Assembly (NCBI GenBank): GCA_963974055.1
Contig: CAXBCP010000024.1
Coordinates: 1 to 64,000 of the forward strand
DNA from: CAXBCP01 sp963974055
GTDB lineage: Bacteria; Pseudomonadota; Alphaproteobacteria; MPNO01; UBA830
Reading direction: 5' to 3'
Length of the DNA: 64,000 bases
The translations under genes and the position numbers were made by a program. This document shows, piece after piece, positions 50,777-59,710 of the stretch (positions are counted from its first letter, which is position 1; each line of letters begins with the position of its first letter). A model generated the notes under the pieces. It was not told the origin of the DNA and ran no database searches. It saw nothing but the letters and a program-made list of their open reading frames with translations.

Positions 50777-51949
50777 CTAAGTGCGCTCATCGACGGCAAG
50801 GGGGCCTTCTTCCAGCTTCTCGGCGAAGGCAATCTCGTCGGCCGAAATCAGCGTCTGGTTCTTGAAGCGCCGGGCGATTTCCCCGGCGACATCGTCGCCG
50901 CCAGCGCCCTCGATGGCGAGCGCCAGCCGGTCGCCGCCGCCGGCCTTTGCGGACACTGTCAGCCGGTACGCGCCCGTCGGCCCGTCGAGTCCCAGCAGCA
51001 CGGCGCGGATTTCCGACGGATAGACCTTCACGCCCTTCACCTTGATCATGTTATCGGTACGCCCGAACACGACGCGCGGCAGGTTGACGGTCCGGCCACG
51101 GACCGGGTCCGTCGTCCGGCGGACCGTCAGATCGCCGGTGCGATAGCGGATCAGCGGCTGCGCCTCCTTTTTCAGATGGGTCAGCACCAGTTCGCCGCGC
51201 TCGCCGTCGGCGACGGGTTCACCGGTCGCCGGGTCGATCACCTCGGCATAGACCAGTTCGTCGAAAACATGCACGCCCTCGCCGCCGGGAAACGTGCGCG
51301 CAACCGGCAGGAATTCCGACAGCGAAAAGGAATCGACCAGCACGGTATCGGGCATCGCCGCCTTGACCGCGCCGTAGAGTGCGGGATTACCGGTAAACGC
51401 CTCGCCGCCGGCGAAAAATACCTTCGGCGGCTTGAGACCGGCTTCGATCAGCTTCAGGGAAAACGACGGATTTCCGGCCAGCACAGTCACGTTGTGGCGG
51501 ACGCAGACATCGACCGTGCGCTCGGCGTCTCCCGGTCCCAACGGAATACAGCCGACGCCATGGGCTTCCATCTGGGTCTGGTAGAACAGCCCGGCGACGA
51601 ACATGTGATAGCCGAACGTCACCGCGCAGACATCGCCCGGCCCGATGCCGCAGGCGTCGAGATGGGTGCGGGCGGCGGCCACCATGTTGGCGATATCCCC
51701 CGCCGTCTGCATGGCGGGGACCAGCGACGCCCCCATCGGGCTCAGATTGATCCGCACCGGATTGCTGCCGCCAAAGGCGCCGTAGCCCGGCTTTTCCATT
51801 TCCGCCACCAGGTCGGCCCGCCCCATCAGAGGCACGTTGGCCGCAAAATCGGCGGCGTCGGCGATATGGGGCGGCAGACGTCCCGCGTAGAACGGGTGCG
51901 CCGCCAGCCGCCCGAGCTGTGCGTTCAGGGCATCAGCCGGAACGCCCAT
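50777..51949 (-). CDS. PaaK-like acyl-CoA/adenylate-forming ligase
   Basis: The ATG at 51949 shares one base with the stop of the ThDP enzyme (TGATG). The 390-residue product has SPMGASLVPAMQTAGD in place of the usual Ser/Thr/Gly-rich P-loop, DSFSLSEFLPVA as the aromatic-x-x-E motif, LIRYRTGDLT, and FGRTDNMIKVKGVKVYPSEI as the A8 hinge and C-terminal domain start. It activates an acid with ATP, probably to a CoA thioester. The altered P-loop makes the substrate hard to guess; an aryl or 2-oxo acid-derived product of the neighbouring ThDP enzyme is plausible. Confidence 0.88.
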   Translation of the reverse strand: MGVPADALNAQLGRLAAHPFYAGRLPPHIADAADFAANVPLMGRADLVAEMEKPGYGAFGGSNPVRINLSPMGASLVPAMQTAGDIANMVAAARTHLDACGIGPGDVCAVTFGYHMFVAGLFYQTQMEAHGVGCIPLGPGDAERTVDVCVRHNVTVLAGNPSFSLKLIEAGLKPPKVFFAGGEAFTGNPALYGAVKAAMPDTVLVDSFSLSEFLPVARTFPGGEGVHVFDELVYAEVIDPATGEPVADGERGELVLTHLKKEAQPLIRYRTGDLTVRRTTDPVRGRTVNLPRVVFGRTDNMIKVKGVKVYPSEIRAVLLGLDGPTGAYRLTVSAKAGGGDRLALAIEGAGGDDVAGEIARRFKNQTLISADEIAFAEKLEEGPLAVDERT

Positions 51950-53700
51950 CACCGCTTGGCGTCTGCAATCGCCGCCGCGTCGTCATAGGTTGTATGAACG
52001 TTGATGACCGCCTGGCGCTTGTCGACGTCAACCGCCTTCAGGCCGCGTTCGATCGCTGCCTGCAGCTCGGCGGGGTCTTCGACTTCCTCGCCGTAGCCGC
52101 CGGAGGCCTCGACGATCTTGTGATATTCCGGCGCCGGGTCGAGATAGGTCAGCGGCGCCTGGTTGGCGCTGGACGCCGCGCCGTCCGGGTAGAGCCCCAG
52201 GGTCGCCTTGCGCACCGAGCCCCACATCTTGTTGTTCATGATCACGGTCAGCACCGGCAGATTATAGGCCGCCGACACAAAATGCGCCGGGGTCGGGTTG
52301 CCGAACATGTAGGAACCGTCGCCGACGACGCAGAACACGCGCTTGTCCTGCTGGCCGAGCTTGACCCCGTGGGCCGCGCCGAGCCCCCAGCCAAGCCCGC
52401 CCGACGGCGATGTGCCGAAGAAACTGCCGGGTTCGCGGATCGCCATATTGCCGAGCGCGAGCTGGGATTCGGACACGAGAATGTCCTCATCCTGTTTCAC
52501 CTGGTTCAGGCAATGCGCCACCCAGGAATTGTCCATGGCGGCGGCGCCGGACGCGATCTTTTCGATCCGCGTCTGATTGGCGGCGGCCTGGTCGCCCTTG
52601 ATGCCGGCGATCTTGGCGCGACGCGCATCGATGCGCCCCTTCGCCGATTTCTCACGGCTCGCCATCGCTTCTTCGAGAAGCGGCAGGGACGTGCCGGAGC
52701 TGCCGCGGATGCCCAGGTCGCACTGGAAGCCGCGCACCGGATAGTTTTCGTAAAGCGGGTCGGCGCCGAGGTGAATGACCTTCGCGTCGGGATTGAGCTT
52801 GTGCAGCGACGGAATCCACGGCACGTCGCAATCGAGGACAAGGATCGCATCCGCGTCGGGCAGATAGGCGCCGGGCTCGTAGCCCAGATGCATCGGGTGG
52901 TCGGACGATATGTTCACATAGCGCGGACGATAGGTGATGACCGGTATCGCAAACCGCTCGGCCAGGGATTCGAGCGCCGGAACGGCCGCCCGGTTCTGTC
53001 CCATGCTGGCGGTGATGATCAGCGGATTTTCAGCCGCCGCGAGAATTTCCGCCGCCTCGTCGAGGGCATTGGCGTCGGCGGATGCCGCCCGCGCGGCCAC
53101 CCGGCGGGTCGGCGACTGGAAGGTGAATTCGCCGGGATTTTCGGCAAGCACTTCGCGCGGCAGCGACAGGTAAACCGGGCCGCGCGGCTCGGTCATGGCC
53201 ACGGTTACCGCGCGGTCGACGATGGTCTCGATCTGCTTGGCGTTGCGCAGTTCGTAGTCCCACTTGACCATTTCGCGCATCACACCGCCCTGGTCGAACA
53301 TTTCCTGTCCCCAGTGGATATACAGCGACCGCGATCCGTCGAAGCCTTCTTCAGTAAGCGGCGTACGGCCCGACGTCATGAGGATCGGCACATTCTCGCG
53401 CGACGCGTTCATGACGCCGCAGATTGCATTCGCCGTGCCGACATTGACATGCACCATGACCGAGGCGAGCCGGCCGGTCGCGACGTAGTAGCCATGCGCC
53501 ATCGCCACCGCGAGGTTTTCGTGCGGCACGGTCATCGGTGTCGGCGAGCTGCTTTGTCCGGCCACGGATTTCGACAGCGCTTCGATGATCGAGGGAAAAT
53601 CGGTGCCGGCATTACCGAACAGGTAATCGACGTCACGGTCTTTCAACAGGGTCAAATAAGCTTCGGCGGCGCTATCGGCCTTGATTGTCTTGGCTGGCAT
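51949..53700 (-). CDS. ThDP-dependent enzyme of the acetolactate synthase/benzoylformate decarboxylase group
   Basis: The 583-residue protein begins with VDYLFGNAGTDFPSIIEAL and VPHENLAVAMAHGYYVATG (catalytic Glu), has a central domain (ENPLIITASMGQNRAAVPAL) and a ThDP-binding stretch VVGDGSYMFGNPTPAHFVSA with NNK after the usual spacing. It decarboxylates a 2-oxo acid, with or without carboligation. The next gene starts on its stop codon (PaaK-like ligase), followed by a lipoate ligase. GAGGGA precedes the ATG at 53700. Substrate unknown. Confidence 0.9.
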   Translation of the reverse strand: MPAKTIKADSAAEAYLTLLKDRDVDYLFGNAGTDFPSIIEALSKSVAGQSSSPTPMTVPHENLAVAMAHGYYVATGRLASVMVHVNVGTANAICGVMNASRENVPILMTSGRTPLTEEGFDGSRSLYIHWGQEMFDQGGVMREMVKWDYELRNAKQIETIVDRAVTVAMTEPRGPVYLSLPREVLAENPGEFTFQSPTRRVAARAASADANALDEAAEILAAAENPLIITASMGQNRAAVPALESLAERFAIPVITYRPRYVNISSDHPMHLGYEPGAYLPDADAILVLDCDVPWIPSLHKLNPDAKVIHLGADPLYENYPVRGFQCDLGIRGSSGTSLPLLEEAMASREKSAKGRIDARRAKIAGIKGDQAAANQTRIEKIASGAAAMDNSWVAHCLNQVKQDEDILVSESQLALGNMAIREPGSFFGTSPSGGLGWGLGAAHGVKLGQQDKRVFCVVGDGSYMFGNPTPAHFVSAAYNLPVLTVIMNNKMWGSVRKATLGLYPDGAASSANQAPLTYLDPAPEYHKIVEASGGYGEEVEDPAELQAAIERGLKAVDVDKRQAVINVHTTYDDAAAIADAKR

Positions 53701-53865
53701 GGTTGTCCCTCATCCCTTTAATTTATCTTATGGGTTTATCGATGAATGTTGAGTTTCGATAGCACGGACCGGCAGGTTTATCTAGCGGTCGCCGGGAAAA
53801 CCCGACGGCCCCGTTCCGGCCGATGCCGTTTCGGTCCGGAATCGTGCTAAAGCTTCGGGATCATC

Positions 53866-55011
53866 ATGGCCATACGATTTTCCTTCTATTATGCGGCGAT
53901 ATTTCTGGCGGTCGGCATTCACCTGCCGTTCTGGCCGGCATGGCTTAAATATCGCGGGCTCGATGCGGCGGAGATCAGCCTGATCCTGTCGGTCGGGGTT
54001 TGGATCCGTGCGTTCGCCAATCCGCTGATCGCCCATTTCGCCGACCGGTCCGGCGCCCACAGGAAAATCATTATGATCTCGGCCGGCGGCGGCATAATCA
54101 CCTACGCGCTTTTCGGCATCGCCGACGGGTTCTGGGCCCTGTTCGCCGTCAACGTGCTGGCGAGCGCGATGTTCATGGCCCTGATCCCGCTGGGCGAAAA
54201 CCTCGCGTCGCGCGCCTCTGTCGAACACGGATTCGATTACGGCCGGGTGCGTCTCTGGGGATCGATCACCTTTATCCTTGCGGCCTATGCGGGCGGATGG
54301 GTTGTGGAACGGTCGGGCGATGCCGCAATCCTGTGGATGATCGTCGCCGCCATGGTGGCTGCGTTCATCGCCGGGTTCGGCCTGCCGGAGCGCCCGGCCC
54401 GCGACCGGCCGCATGTCCGTTTTCCGGCCTTCGTGCTGCTGCGCCAGAAGCCCTTTCTGGTATTCATCGCCGCCGTCAGCCTGCTGCAGTCCAGCCACGC
54501 GGTGCTCTACGTATTCGGTACCATTCACTGGCGCAACGCGGGCCTGCCGGACGACGTGATCGGCGCGTTGTGGGCCGAAGGGGTCATTGCCGAAATTATC
54601 CTGTTCGCGTTTTCCGGTGCGGTCGTCGCGCGGATCAGCCCGATACGGCTGATGTGGATCGCCGCCGCGGCCGGCATCGTGCGCTGGGCCATTCTCGCCA
54701 ATACGACCGACATGGGCATGCTGTTCGCCACCCAGTGGCTGCACGGCCTGACCTTCGGCGCGGCGCACCTGGCCGCCATGCATCACCTGCTGCGCACGGT
54801 TCCCGAACACATGTCGGCATCGGCGCAGAGCCTGTATTCGGGTCTCGCCATCGGGCTGGTCATGGGGCTGGCAATGCTCGTCACCGGCGGGCTATACGAG
54901 CGGTTCGGCGGCGGCGCCTTTTACGCGATGATCACGATGTCGGCGGCCGGCGGCATCACGGCAATTTACCTGATGCGGATGAACGGCCGCCTGGCGGACA
55001 AAACGCCCTAG
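53866..55011 (+). CDS. MFS transporter, HcaT/MFS_1-like
   Basis: The 381-residue, 12-helix transporter resembles the phenylpropionate transporter HcaT group: FYYAAIFLAVGIHLPFWPAW at the N-terminus, YGRVRLWGSITFILAAYAGG, and a C-terminal half with LHGLTFGAAHLAAMHHLLRT. Substrate unknown. It converges on and overlaps a small membrane protein gene by 4 bases. Confidence 0.9.
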   Translation: MAIRFSFYYAAIFLAVGIHLPFWPAWLKYRGLDAAEISLILSVGVWIRAFANPLIAHFADRSGAHRKIIMISAGGGIITYALFGIADGFWALFAVNVLASAMFMALIPLGENLASRASVEHGFDYGRVRLWGSITFILAAYAGGWVVERSGDAAILWMIVAAMVAAFIAGFGLPERPARDRPHVRFPAFVLLRQKPFLVFIAAVSLLQSSHAVLYVFGTIHWRNAGLPDDVIGALWAEGVIAEIILFAFSGAVVARISPIRLMWIAAAAGIVRWAILANTTDMGMLFATQWLHGLTFGAAHLAAMHHLLRTVPEHMSASAQSLYSGLAIGLVMGLAMLVTGGLYERFGGGAFYAMITMSAAGGITAIYLMRMNGRLADKTP

Positions 55012-55196
55012 TGGCGCTGTTCTTCGTGGTCGAGGGACGTGCGGATCAGGAGGAAAACGAACGCGACGCCAAACACGAACATCGCGAGACCGCCGTAATA
55101 GCCGAGCCCTTCGCCGGCCCGGGCGGCAACAAACAGCCCGGCGATTCCCATCACGATTGAGAAGAATCCCAGAATCCAGTTTGAAAAATTTTCCAT
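55008..55196 (-). CDS. Small two-helix membrane protein
   Basis: This 62-residue protein has two hydrophobic helices (ILGFFSIVMGIAGLFVAARA and YYGGLAMFVFGVAFVFLLI) and a His-rich tail (DHEEQRH). No catalytic residues are visible. Small proteins of this shape are common in alphaproteobacteria and unassigned. The 3' end overlaps the convergent MFS gene by 4 bases. Confidence 0.7.
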   Translation of the reverse strand: MENFSNWILGFFSIVMGIAGLFVAARAGEGLGYYGGLAMFVFGVAFVFLLIRTSLDHEEQRH

Positions 55197-55288
55197 ATTC
55201 TAATCCGCCGTCAATCTATTCGGTAACAGGATAAATAACGATTAAGACGCGCAATCGCAACGTTGTCATGGACAGAATCCCGGCTGCG

Positions 55289-56752
55289 CTATTCTGCCGC
55301 GTTGGCGGGCGATCCCGGGGCGGCGGACCGCCCGAACCGGGGGCGTTCGCGCTTTTCCTCGATCGGCAGGCTGAGGACGAATACCGTGCCGTCTTCGTCG
55401 CTCCGCCCGAGTTCCGCATCGCCGCCATGGCCGCGCATCAGGTCCCGCGCGATCGCGAGCCCCAGCCCCGTGCCGCCGACCCGCGCCGAGCCCTGGAACG
55501 GCTCGAACAGATGCTCTTTTACCCTGTTCGGCAGGCCCGGGCCGTTATCGGCGATCTCGATAAGGTTCGCATTCAGATCGGAATCGGCCGATGCCGCAAC
55601 CGACACCTTGGTCGCGCCGGCCTGGAACGCGTTCAGCACCAGGTTCGAAATCACGCGGTAAAGCTGGTCGCGGTCGGCAAATATAGCAAAGTCGCGCGGC
55701 ACCGAATTTTCGATCATGCCGGTCTGGCTTTCGCGAACAGATATTTCCGTGGCGATATCGCTGACCAGCGCGGCGAGATCGAAATGCGTCAGTTCGGGCG
55801 CCGGCGTGCCTTCATTGGCGAAGGTAAGCGTCCGGCTGCACAGCGCAGCGGCGCGATCGAGCGCGCCGAGCAGCGTCGGCGCAATCCGCCGCACGTTCGG
55901 GTCGTCGCTGTCGGAGACGTGGTCGGACACCAGCTGGGCCGTGGCGAGGATGTTCCGCAGATCGTGGTTGATCTTGGTGACCGCCGTGCCGAGGGCGGCA
56001 AGCCGCGCCCGCTGTTTCAGCGCATCGCGCAGCCGGCTCTGCATCTGGGCGAGTTCGCGCTGGGCGCTGCCGATCTCGTCGCGGCGGCGGCCGGGCTGGA
56101 TCAGCCGGCGCGCGTCGTCCGGATTGCGGCGAAAATTGATCATGCTGTCCGTGATGCCGAGCATCGGGCGGACGAACATCCATTGCAGGCTGAGATATAC
56201 AAGCGTCGCCGTCACCAGCGAAATCACGATCGACAGCCACAGGATGCGCGCCGAATAATCGAGCATCATCTCGCGCAGGACCCATTCGTTGATGACCGTC
56301 TCGACCAGCACTTCGGGATTGGTGGGCGACGGCGCAACGACGCGGACCATCCGGCGCTCGGTCCGCCACATGACCGACAGCGCTTCGCCGATCAGTCCGA
56401 AGAATTCGTTGTCGCGCATGTCGAACGTCTCGTGAACCTTCGGCGGCATGTTGCGGCTGAGCATCAGAGCCTTGGATTTCGGCCGGCGCAGCACGATGCC
56501 GTACGACTTGGCGCTTTTCAGAAGCTCTTCGAGAAGCGCGCTGCTAACCCGGTTGTCGCTGGGGGCTTCGAGCGCCAGACTCGCCAGATGGGCGGCGGCG
56601 ATGCGTTCCTGCATATAGGCGACGCGGTAGCGGCCGATGGACGGCGCATAGATGAACACCTCGCTCAGCATCACGAAAAAGACCGTGAGCAACAGCAGCC
56701 GTGCGGACATTCCGGTCAGCAGCAACGGCAAACGTCTTGGCTTTTCATCCAT
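55289..56752 (-). CDS. Membrane sensor histidine kinase, orphan
   Basis: The 487-residue protein has one N-terminal helix (ARLLLLTVFFVMLSEVFIYA), a periplasmic sensor region (about 40-165), a second helix (ILWLSIVISLVTATLVYLSL), a HAMP segment (RPMLGITDSMINFRRNP), the H-box INHDLRNILATAQ (phospho-His at about residue 263), an N-box VISNLVLNAFQAGA and G-boxes DNGPGLPNRV and GTGLGLAIARDL. No response regulator adjoins it, so its output partner is elsewhere. The start ATG at 56752 has only a weak ribosome binding site. Confidence 0.92.
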   Translation of the reverse strand: MDEKPRRLPLLLTGMSARLLLLTVFFVMLSEVFIYAPSIGRYRVAYMQERIAAAHLASLALEAPSDNRVSSALLEELLKSAKSYGIVLRRPKSKALMLSRNMPPKVHETFDMRDNEFFGLIGEALSVMWRTERRMVRVVAPSPTNPEVLVETVINEWVLREMMLDYSARILWLSIVISLVTATLVYLSLQWMFVRPMLGITDSMINFRRNPDDARRLIQPGRRRDEIGSAQRELAQMQSRLRDALKQRARLAALGTAVTKINHDLRNILATAQLVSDHVSDSDDPNVRRIAPTLLGALDRAAALCSRTLTFANEGTPAPELTHFDLAALVSDIATEISVRESQTGMIENSVPRDFAIFADRDQLYRVISNLVLNAFQAGATKVSVAASADSDLNANLIEIADNGPGLPNRVKEHLFEPFQGSARVGGTGLGLAIARDLMRGHGGDAELGRSDEDGTVFVLSLPIEEKRERPRFGRSAAPGSPANAAE

Positions 56753-56808
56753 ATGCGGACTATAGCGAAGCGGCCGGGCGGTCTCTATGCCCCTGATACT
56801 TTTGATAC

Positions 56809-56840
56809 AAAAGAAAACGCCCTCCCCGGTGGGGAGGACG
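56809..56840 (-). terminator. Rho-independent terminator of the Cys-repeat gene
   Basis: On the minus strand CGTCCTCCCC-ACC-GGGGAGGGCG is followed by TTTTCTTTT, 35 bases after the stop of the Cys-repeat gene and before the kinase gene. Confidence 0.85.
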
Positions 56841-56875
56841 TTCGATCATACGCTCCACAGAACGAATGGACGTCT

Positions 56876-57136
56876 TTAGTTTTTCTTCGCAGCACAGGGG
56901 CTGCACGGGTTTTTCGCCGCGCACGGGCTGCACGGGTTCTTTGCCGCACAGGGATTCTTCGCCGCGCACGGGCTGCACGGATTCTTCGCCGCACAGGGAT
57001 TCTTCGCCGCGCACGGGCCGCACGCCGCGATCTGGACGGGGGTGCCGGCGGAAATGCCGGCCGCGGCGGCGGGCAGCGCGGCGGTGCCGGCGGCGAGTGC
57101 AACAACGCTGAGGGTGGTAATCGTTTTCTTGATCAT
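56876..57136 (-). CDS. Secreted Cys-rich repeat protein (CAAKNPC repeats)
   Basis: The ATG at 57136 follows GGGAGA and gives 86 residues: a signal peptide (IKKTITTLSVVALAAG...LPAAAAG), a short neck ending CGPC, then five CAAKN units and a final CAAKK, with NPC or SPC joins, holding 10 Cys in all. The repeat is also evident in the DNA. Similar short CAAKNPC-repeat proteins are seen in other proteobacteria, unassigned. Copper or zinc binding by paired Cys, or disulfide cross-linking, is inferred. It has its own promoter and terminator, so it is probably well expressed. Confidence 0.82.
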   Translation of the reverse strand: MIKKTITTLSVVALAAGTAALPAAAAGISAGTPVQIAACGPCAAKNPCAAKNPCSPCAAKNPCAAKNPCSPCAAKNPCSPCAAKKN

Positions 57137-57198
57137 ATCTGTTCTCCCATTGACGATACGGAAACCTGGGACCGCGGAGGAATTCCGCTGTCCCAATG

Positions 57199-57227
57199 AT
57201 TAGATGGGGATTCCACACATCACACAA
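57199..57227 (-). promoter_or_regulatory. Promoter of the Cys-repeat gene
   Basis: On the minus strand TTGTGT and TCTAAT are separated by 17 bases, 63 bases upstream of the ATG at 57136. Confidence 0.45.
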
Positions 57228-57300
57228 CGCACACTATGCTCACCGTCTCTCAACTAGTTGTGAGCGCAGGGTTTTCGCGGGCGGCGCAGGGTCCCGGCCG

Positions 57301-58725
57301 TCAACCGAGGCGCAGCAGAAACCTGACGATTTTTTTCGTCTTCTCGCTGAACAGCTTCGGCGTGTAATAGCTGCCGGCGGCGCGCTTGTTGACCTCGCCC
57401 AGGGTCGGATAGGGAATGATGAGCCCCGCGACGGCGCCGATCTTCATTTTCTTCTGGATCGGCAGAATCCAGCTTTGCAGCAATTCGCCCGCATGCGGCC
57501 CGACGATCGACGCCCCGACGATAACGCCCTTGGCGGTCGTGACGATCTTGGCGAGCCCGTCGGTATCGCGCTCCGCCTGCGCCCGGTCGTTCTCGGCGAA
57601 GGGATGGCGAAGGATGCGGATATCGCCGTATTTTTCCCGCGCCTGGGTCTCGGTCATGCCCACATGGGCAAGCTCGGGATCGGTATAGGTGACCCATGGC
57701 AGGGCCGAATAGTCGACCCTGGCCGGCAGGCGGAACAGGATGTTCCGCAGGACGATCCCGGCGTGATAGCCGGCGACATGCGTGAACTGAAAGCCGCCCG
57801 CCGCATCGCCGATGGCGTACACTTTCCTGTTGGATGTCCGCAGACGCGCATCCACCGTGACCCCGCGCTTGTCGTATTCTATTCCCGCCGCTTCGAGGTC
57901 GAGCCCGTCGAGATTGGGCACCCGCCCCGCCGATACAAGCAGGTCGGACCCTTCGATGCGTTCTTCCCTGCCGTCGTCCTTGATGATGACGGCAATTCCG
58001 CTGTCGGTTCGTTCGGCCCGGACGACCTTGATGCCTTCACGCATCGCGATCCCTTCGGACAGCATCCGGTTTTTCACGATCTCCGTCAGTTCCGGGTCGT
58101 CCTTGCCGAGCACGCTGAACATCTCGAGGATCGTCACCCTGCAGCCGAGCCGCCGGTGCGCCTGGGCGAGCTCGCTGCCGATCGGCCCGCCGCCGAGAAC
58201 GATCAGATGATCGGGCGCGGATTTTTTATCGAACACCGTTTCGTTGGTCAGGTAGGGCACGTCTTCCAGCCCGGGGACCGGCGGCACGCCGGCGCGGGAG
58301 CCGGTGGAGATAACGACGCGCTTGACGGTGATGACGGTGTCGCCGGCCTGCACCCGGTTGGGGCCGACGAACTTGCCGTGCTCCTGGATAACCCGCACGC
58401 CGAGCCCTTCGAAGCGCTCGACGGAATCGTGCGGCGCGATGGCGCCGATGACGCCGTGAACGTGATCGTGGACTTTTTCGAAATCGATCGCCGGTTCCGC
58501 AGCGGCGATCCCGAACCGGCCGGCCCTGCGCACGGCGTGGGCCGCATGGGCCGCCGCGATCATCGCCTTCGACGGAACGCAGCCGTAGTTCAGGCAATCG
58601 CCGCCCATCTTCGCCTTTTCGAGCAGCACCACCTCGGCGCCCATCTGCGACGCGCCGGCGGCGACGGACAAACCCCCGGAGCCGCCGCCGATGACAACGA
58701 TATCAGCGGTAATTTCATTCGACAT
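57301..58725 (-). CDS. Pyridine nucleotide-disulfide oxidoreductase (mercuric reductase/Lpd-like)
   Basis: The ATG at 58725 follows AAGGTG and gives 474 residues. IVVIGGGSGGLSVAAGASQM binds FAD, GGDCLNYGCVPSK holds the redox-active Cys pair, LIVLGGGPIGSELAQAHRRL binds NAD(P)H, and VYAIGDAAGGFQFTHVAGYH closes the FAD domain. The C-terminal HPE motif of Lpd/glutathione reductase is replaced by IIPYPTLGEVNKRAA, which marks a separate subgroup. No merA-type N-terminal HMA domain is present. It is 17 bases after a TVP38/TMEM64 gene, a recurring pairing in this subgroup, and probably works at the membrane. Confidence 0.9.
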   Translation of the reverse strand: MSNEITADIVVIGGGSGGLSVAAGASQMGAEVVLLEKAKMGGDCLNYGCVPSKAMIAAAHAAHAVRRAGRFGIAAAEPAIDFEKVHDHVHGVIGAIAPHDSVERFEGLGVRVIQEHGKFVGPNRVQAGDTVITVKRVVISTGSRAGVPPVPGLEDVPYLTNETVFDKKSAPDHLIVLGGGPIGSELAQAHRRLGCRVTILEMFSVLGKDDPELTEIVKNRMLSEGIAMREGIKVVRAERTDSGIAVIIKDDGREERIEGSDLLVSAGRVPNLDGLDLEAAGIEYDKRGVTVDARLRTSNRKVYAIGDAAGGFQFTHVAGYHAGIVLRNILFRLPARVDYSALPWVTYTDPELAHVGMTETQAREKYGDIRILRHPFAENDRAQAERDTDGLAKIVTTAKGVIVGASIVGPHAGELLQSWILPIQKKMKIGAVAGLIIPYPTLGEVNKRAAGSYYTPKLFSEKTKKIVRFLLRLG

Positions 58726-58742
58726 TTTCGACACCTTAGTAT

Positions 58743-59519
58743 TCAGGCGGACGGAACGGCTTTCCGCGCTTTGATCTTTTTATAGACGATCGGTATGCAG
58801 GCAAGAACCGCGAGGCCGATGATCGGGGCCAGGAAACGCGGCGCGAAGATGATCCCGATATTCAGATCGCCCCCGGCGTCGAGCACCGCACCGGCGCCGT
58901 CTCCCACGAGCGAATAAACGAACGCGCCGGGGACGATGCCGAGAAACGTGCCGATCAGATAGGTGCGCAGGCTGACGCCCAGGAAGGCCGGGACCAGATT
59001 GACCAGCCAGAACGGAAACAGCGGCACCAGACGCAGGATCAGCAGGTAGCTCAGCGCGTTTTCGCGAAAACCCGCTTCCATGCGTTTGATCGCCGGGCCG
59101 GCCTTGGCGCGCAGGACGTCGCCGAGCGCGCATTTCGCCGCGAGGAATACGCCGACGGCGCCGGTCGTCGCACCGATAACGACATACACCGTGCCGAGAT
59201 AGGGTCCGAACATGAACCCGCCGGCGATGGTGATAAACACCGCCCCGGGGATGGAGAACGCGACCGCGAGGGCATAAACCGCAATGAATACGATGGCGGA
59301 CATCGCACCGTAATTCTCGACCCAGGACTGGAGCACTTCCCGGTGGGTCTTGAGCGCGCCGAGGGAAACATACTGATTGAGATCGAAGTAAAAAAACGCC
59401 GCCAGACCCGCGACCAGCACGGTCAGGGGCAGGACCCGCCCGAGCGAAAAGGCGGATTTTCTGCCGCCCTGCCCGGTCCCCGGTTGGTTTGCGGAGTCTG
59501 CCTGTGTCGCTTTGTCCAT
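58743..59519 (-). CDS. TVP38/TMEM64 (VTT-domain) membrane protein
   Basis: The ATG at 59519 follows AAAGGCG and gives 258 residues. After a cytoplasmic N-terminus come helix 1 (LPLTVLVAGLAAFFYFDL), the VTT core (SIPGAVFITIAGGFMFGPYL, GTVYVVIGATTGAVGVFLAA) and RLVPLFPFWLVNLVPAFLGV, the conserved re-entrant region, then further helices. VTT/DedA-like proteins act in membrane lipid or proton-coupled processes. It is cotranscribed with a disulfide oxidoreductase (17-base gap). Confidence 0.92.
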   Translation of the reverse strand: MDKATQADSANQPGTGQGGRKSAFSLGRVLPLTVLVAGLAAFFYFDLNQYVSLGALKTHREVLQSWVENYGAMSAIVFIAVYALAVAFSIPGAVFITIAGGFMFGPYLGTVYVVIGATTGAVGVFLAAKCALGDVLRAKAGPAIKRMEAGFRENALSYLLILRLVPLFPFWLVNLVPAFLGVSLRTYLIGTFLGIVPGAFVYSLVGDGAGAVLDAGGDLNIGIIFAPRFLAPIIGLAVLACIPIVYKKIKARKAVPSA

Positions 59520-59710
59520 CGCAGCGCCTTTCATGGCTGTTGTCTTATGCCGTTTGGCGGATGTGGCGGGTTTCCCGGACAGAATACCATACAAAACTTC
59601 CGCGTTTTTCCGTCCGGCCGCGCCCAGAGGCCCGTTCCGGTCCCGGGATATCTGGATTTCCGCCGTTCCCAAGGCCAATCAACACCCTCTCAACAAAGCG
59701 TGAAGTCCCC
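59520..59710. other. Gene-free part of the divergent gap between VTT and rpmH genes
   Basis: No gene is seen. It should contain the promoter of the TVP38/TMEM64 gene, but I find no convincing -35/-10 pair. The rest of the gap holds the GANTC array and the rpmH promoter. Confidence 0.5.

Noticed and set aside
56886..57030. Direct repeats that resemble a short CRISPR array
   Set aside because: The repeats stay in frame and encode CAAKNPC units behind a signal peptide and ribosome binding site; there are no unique spacers of constant length and no cas genes.
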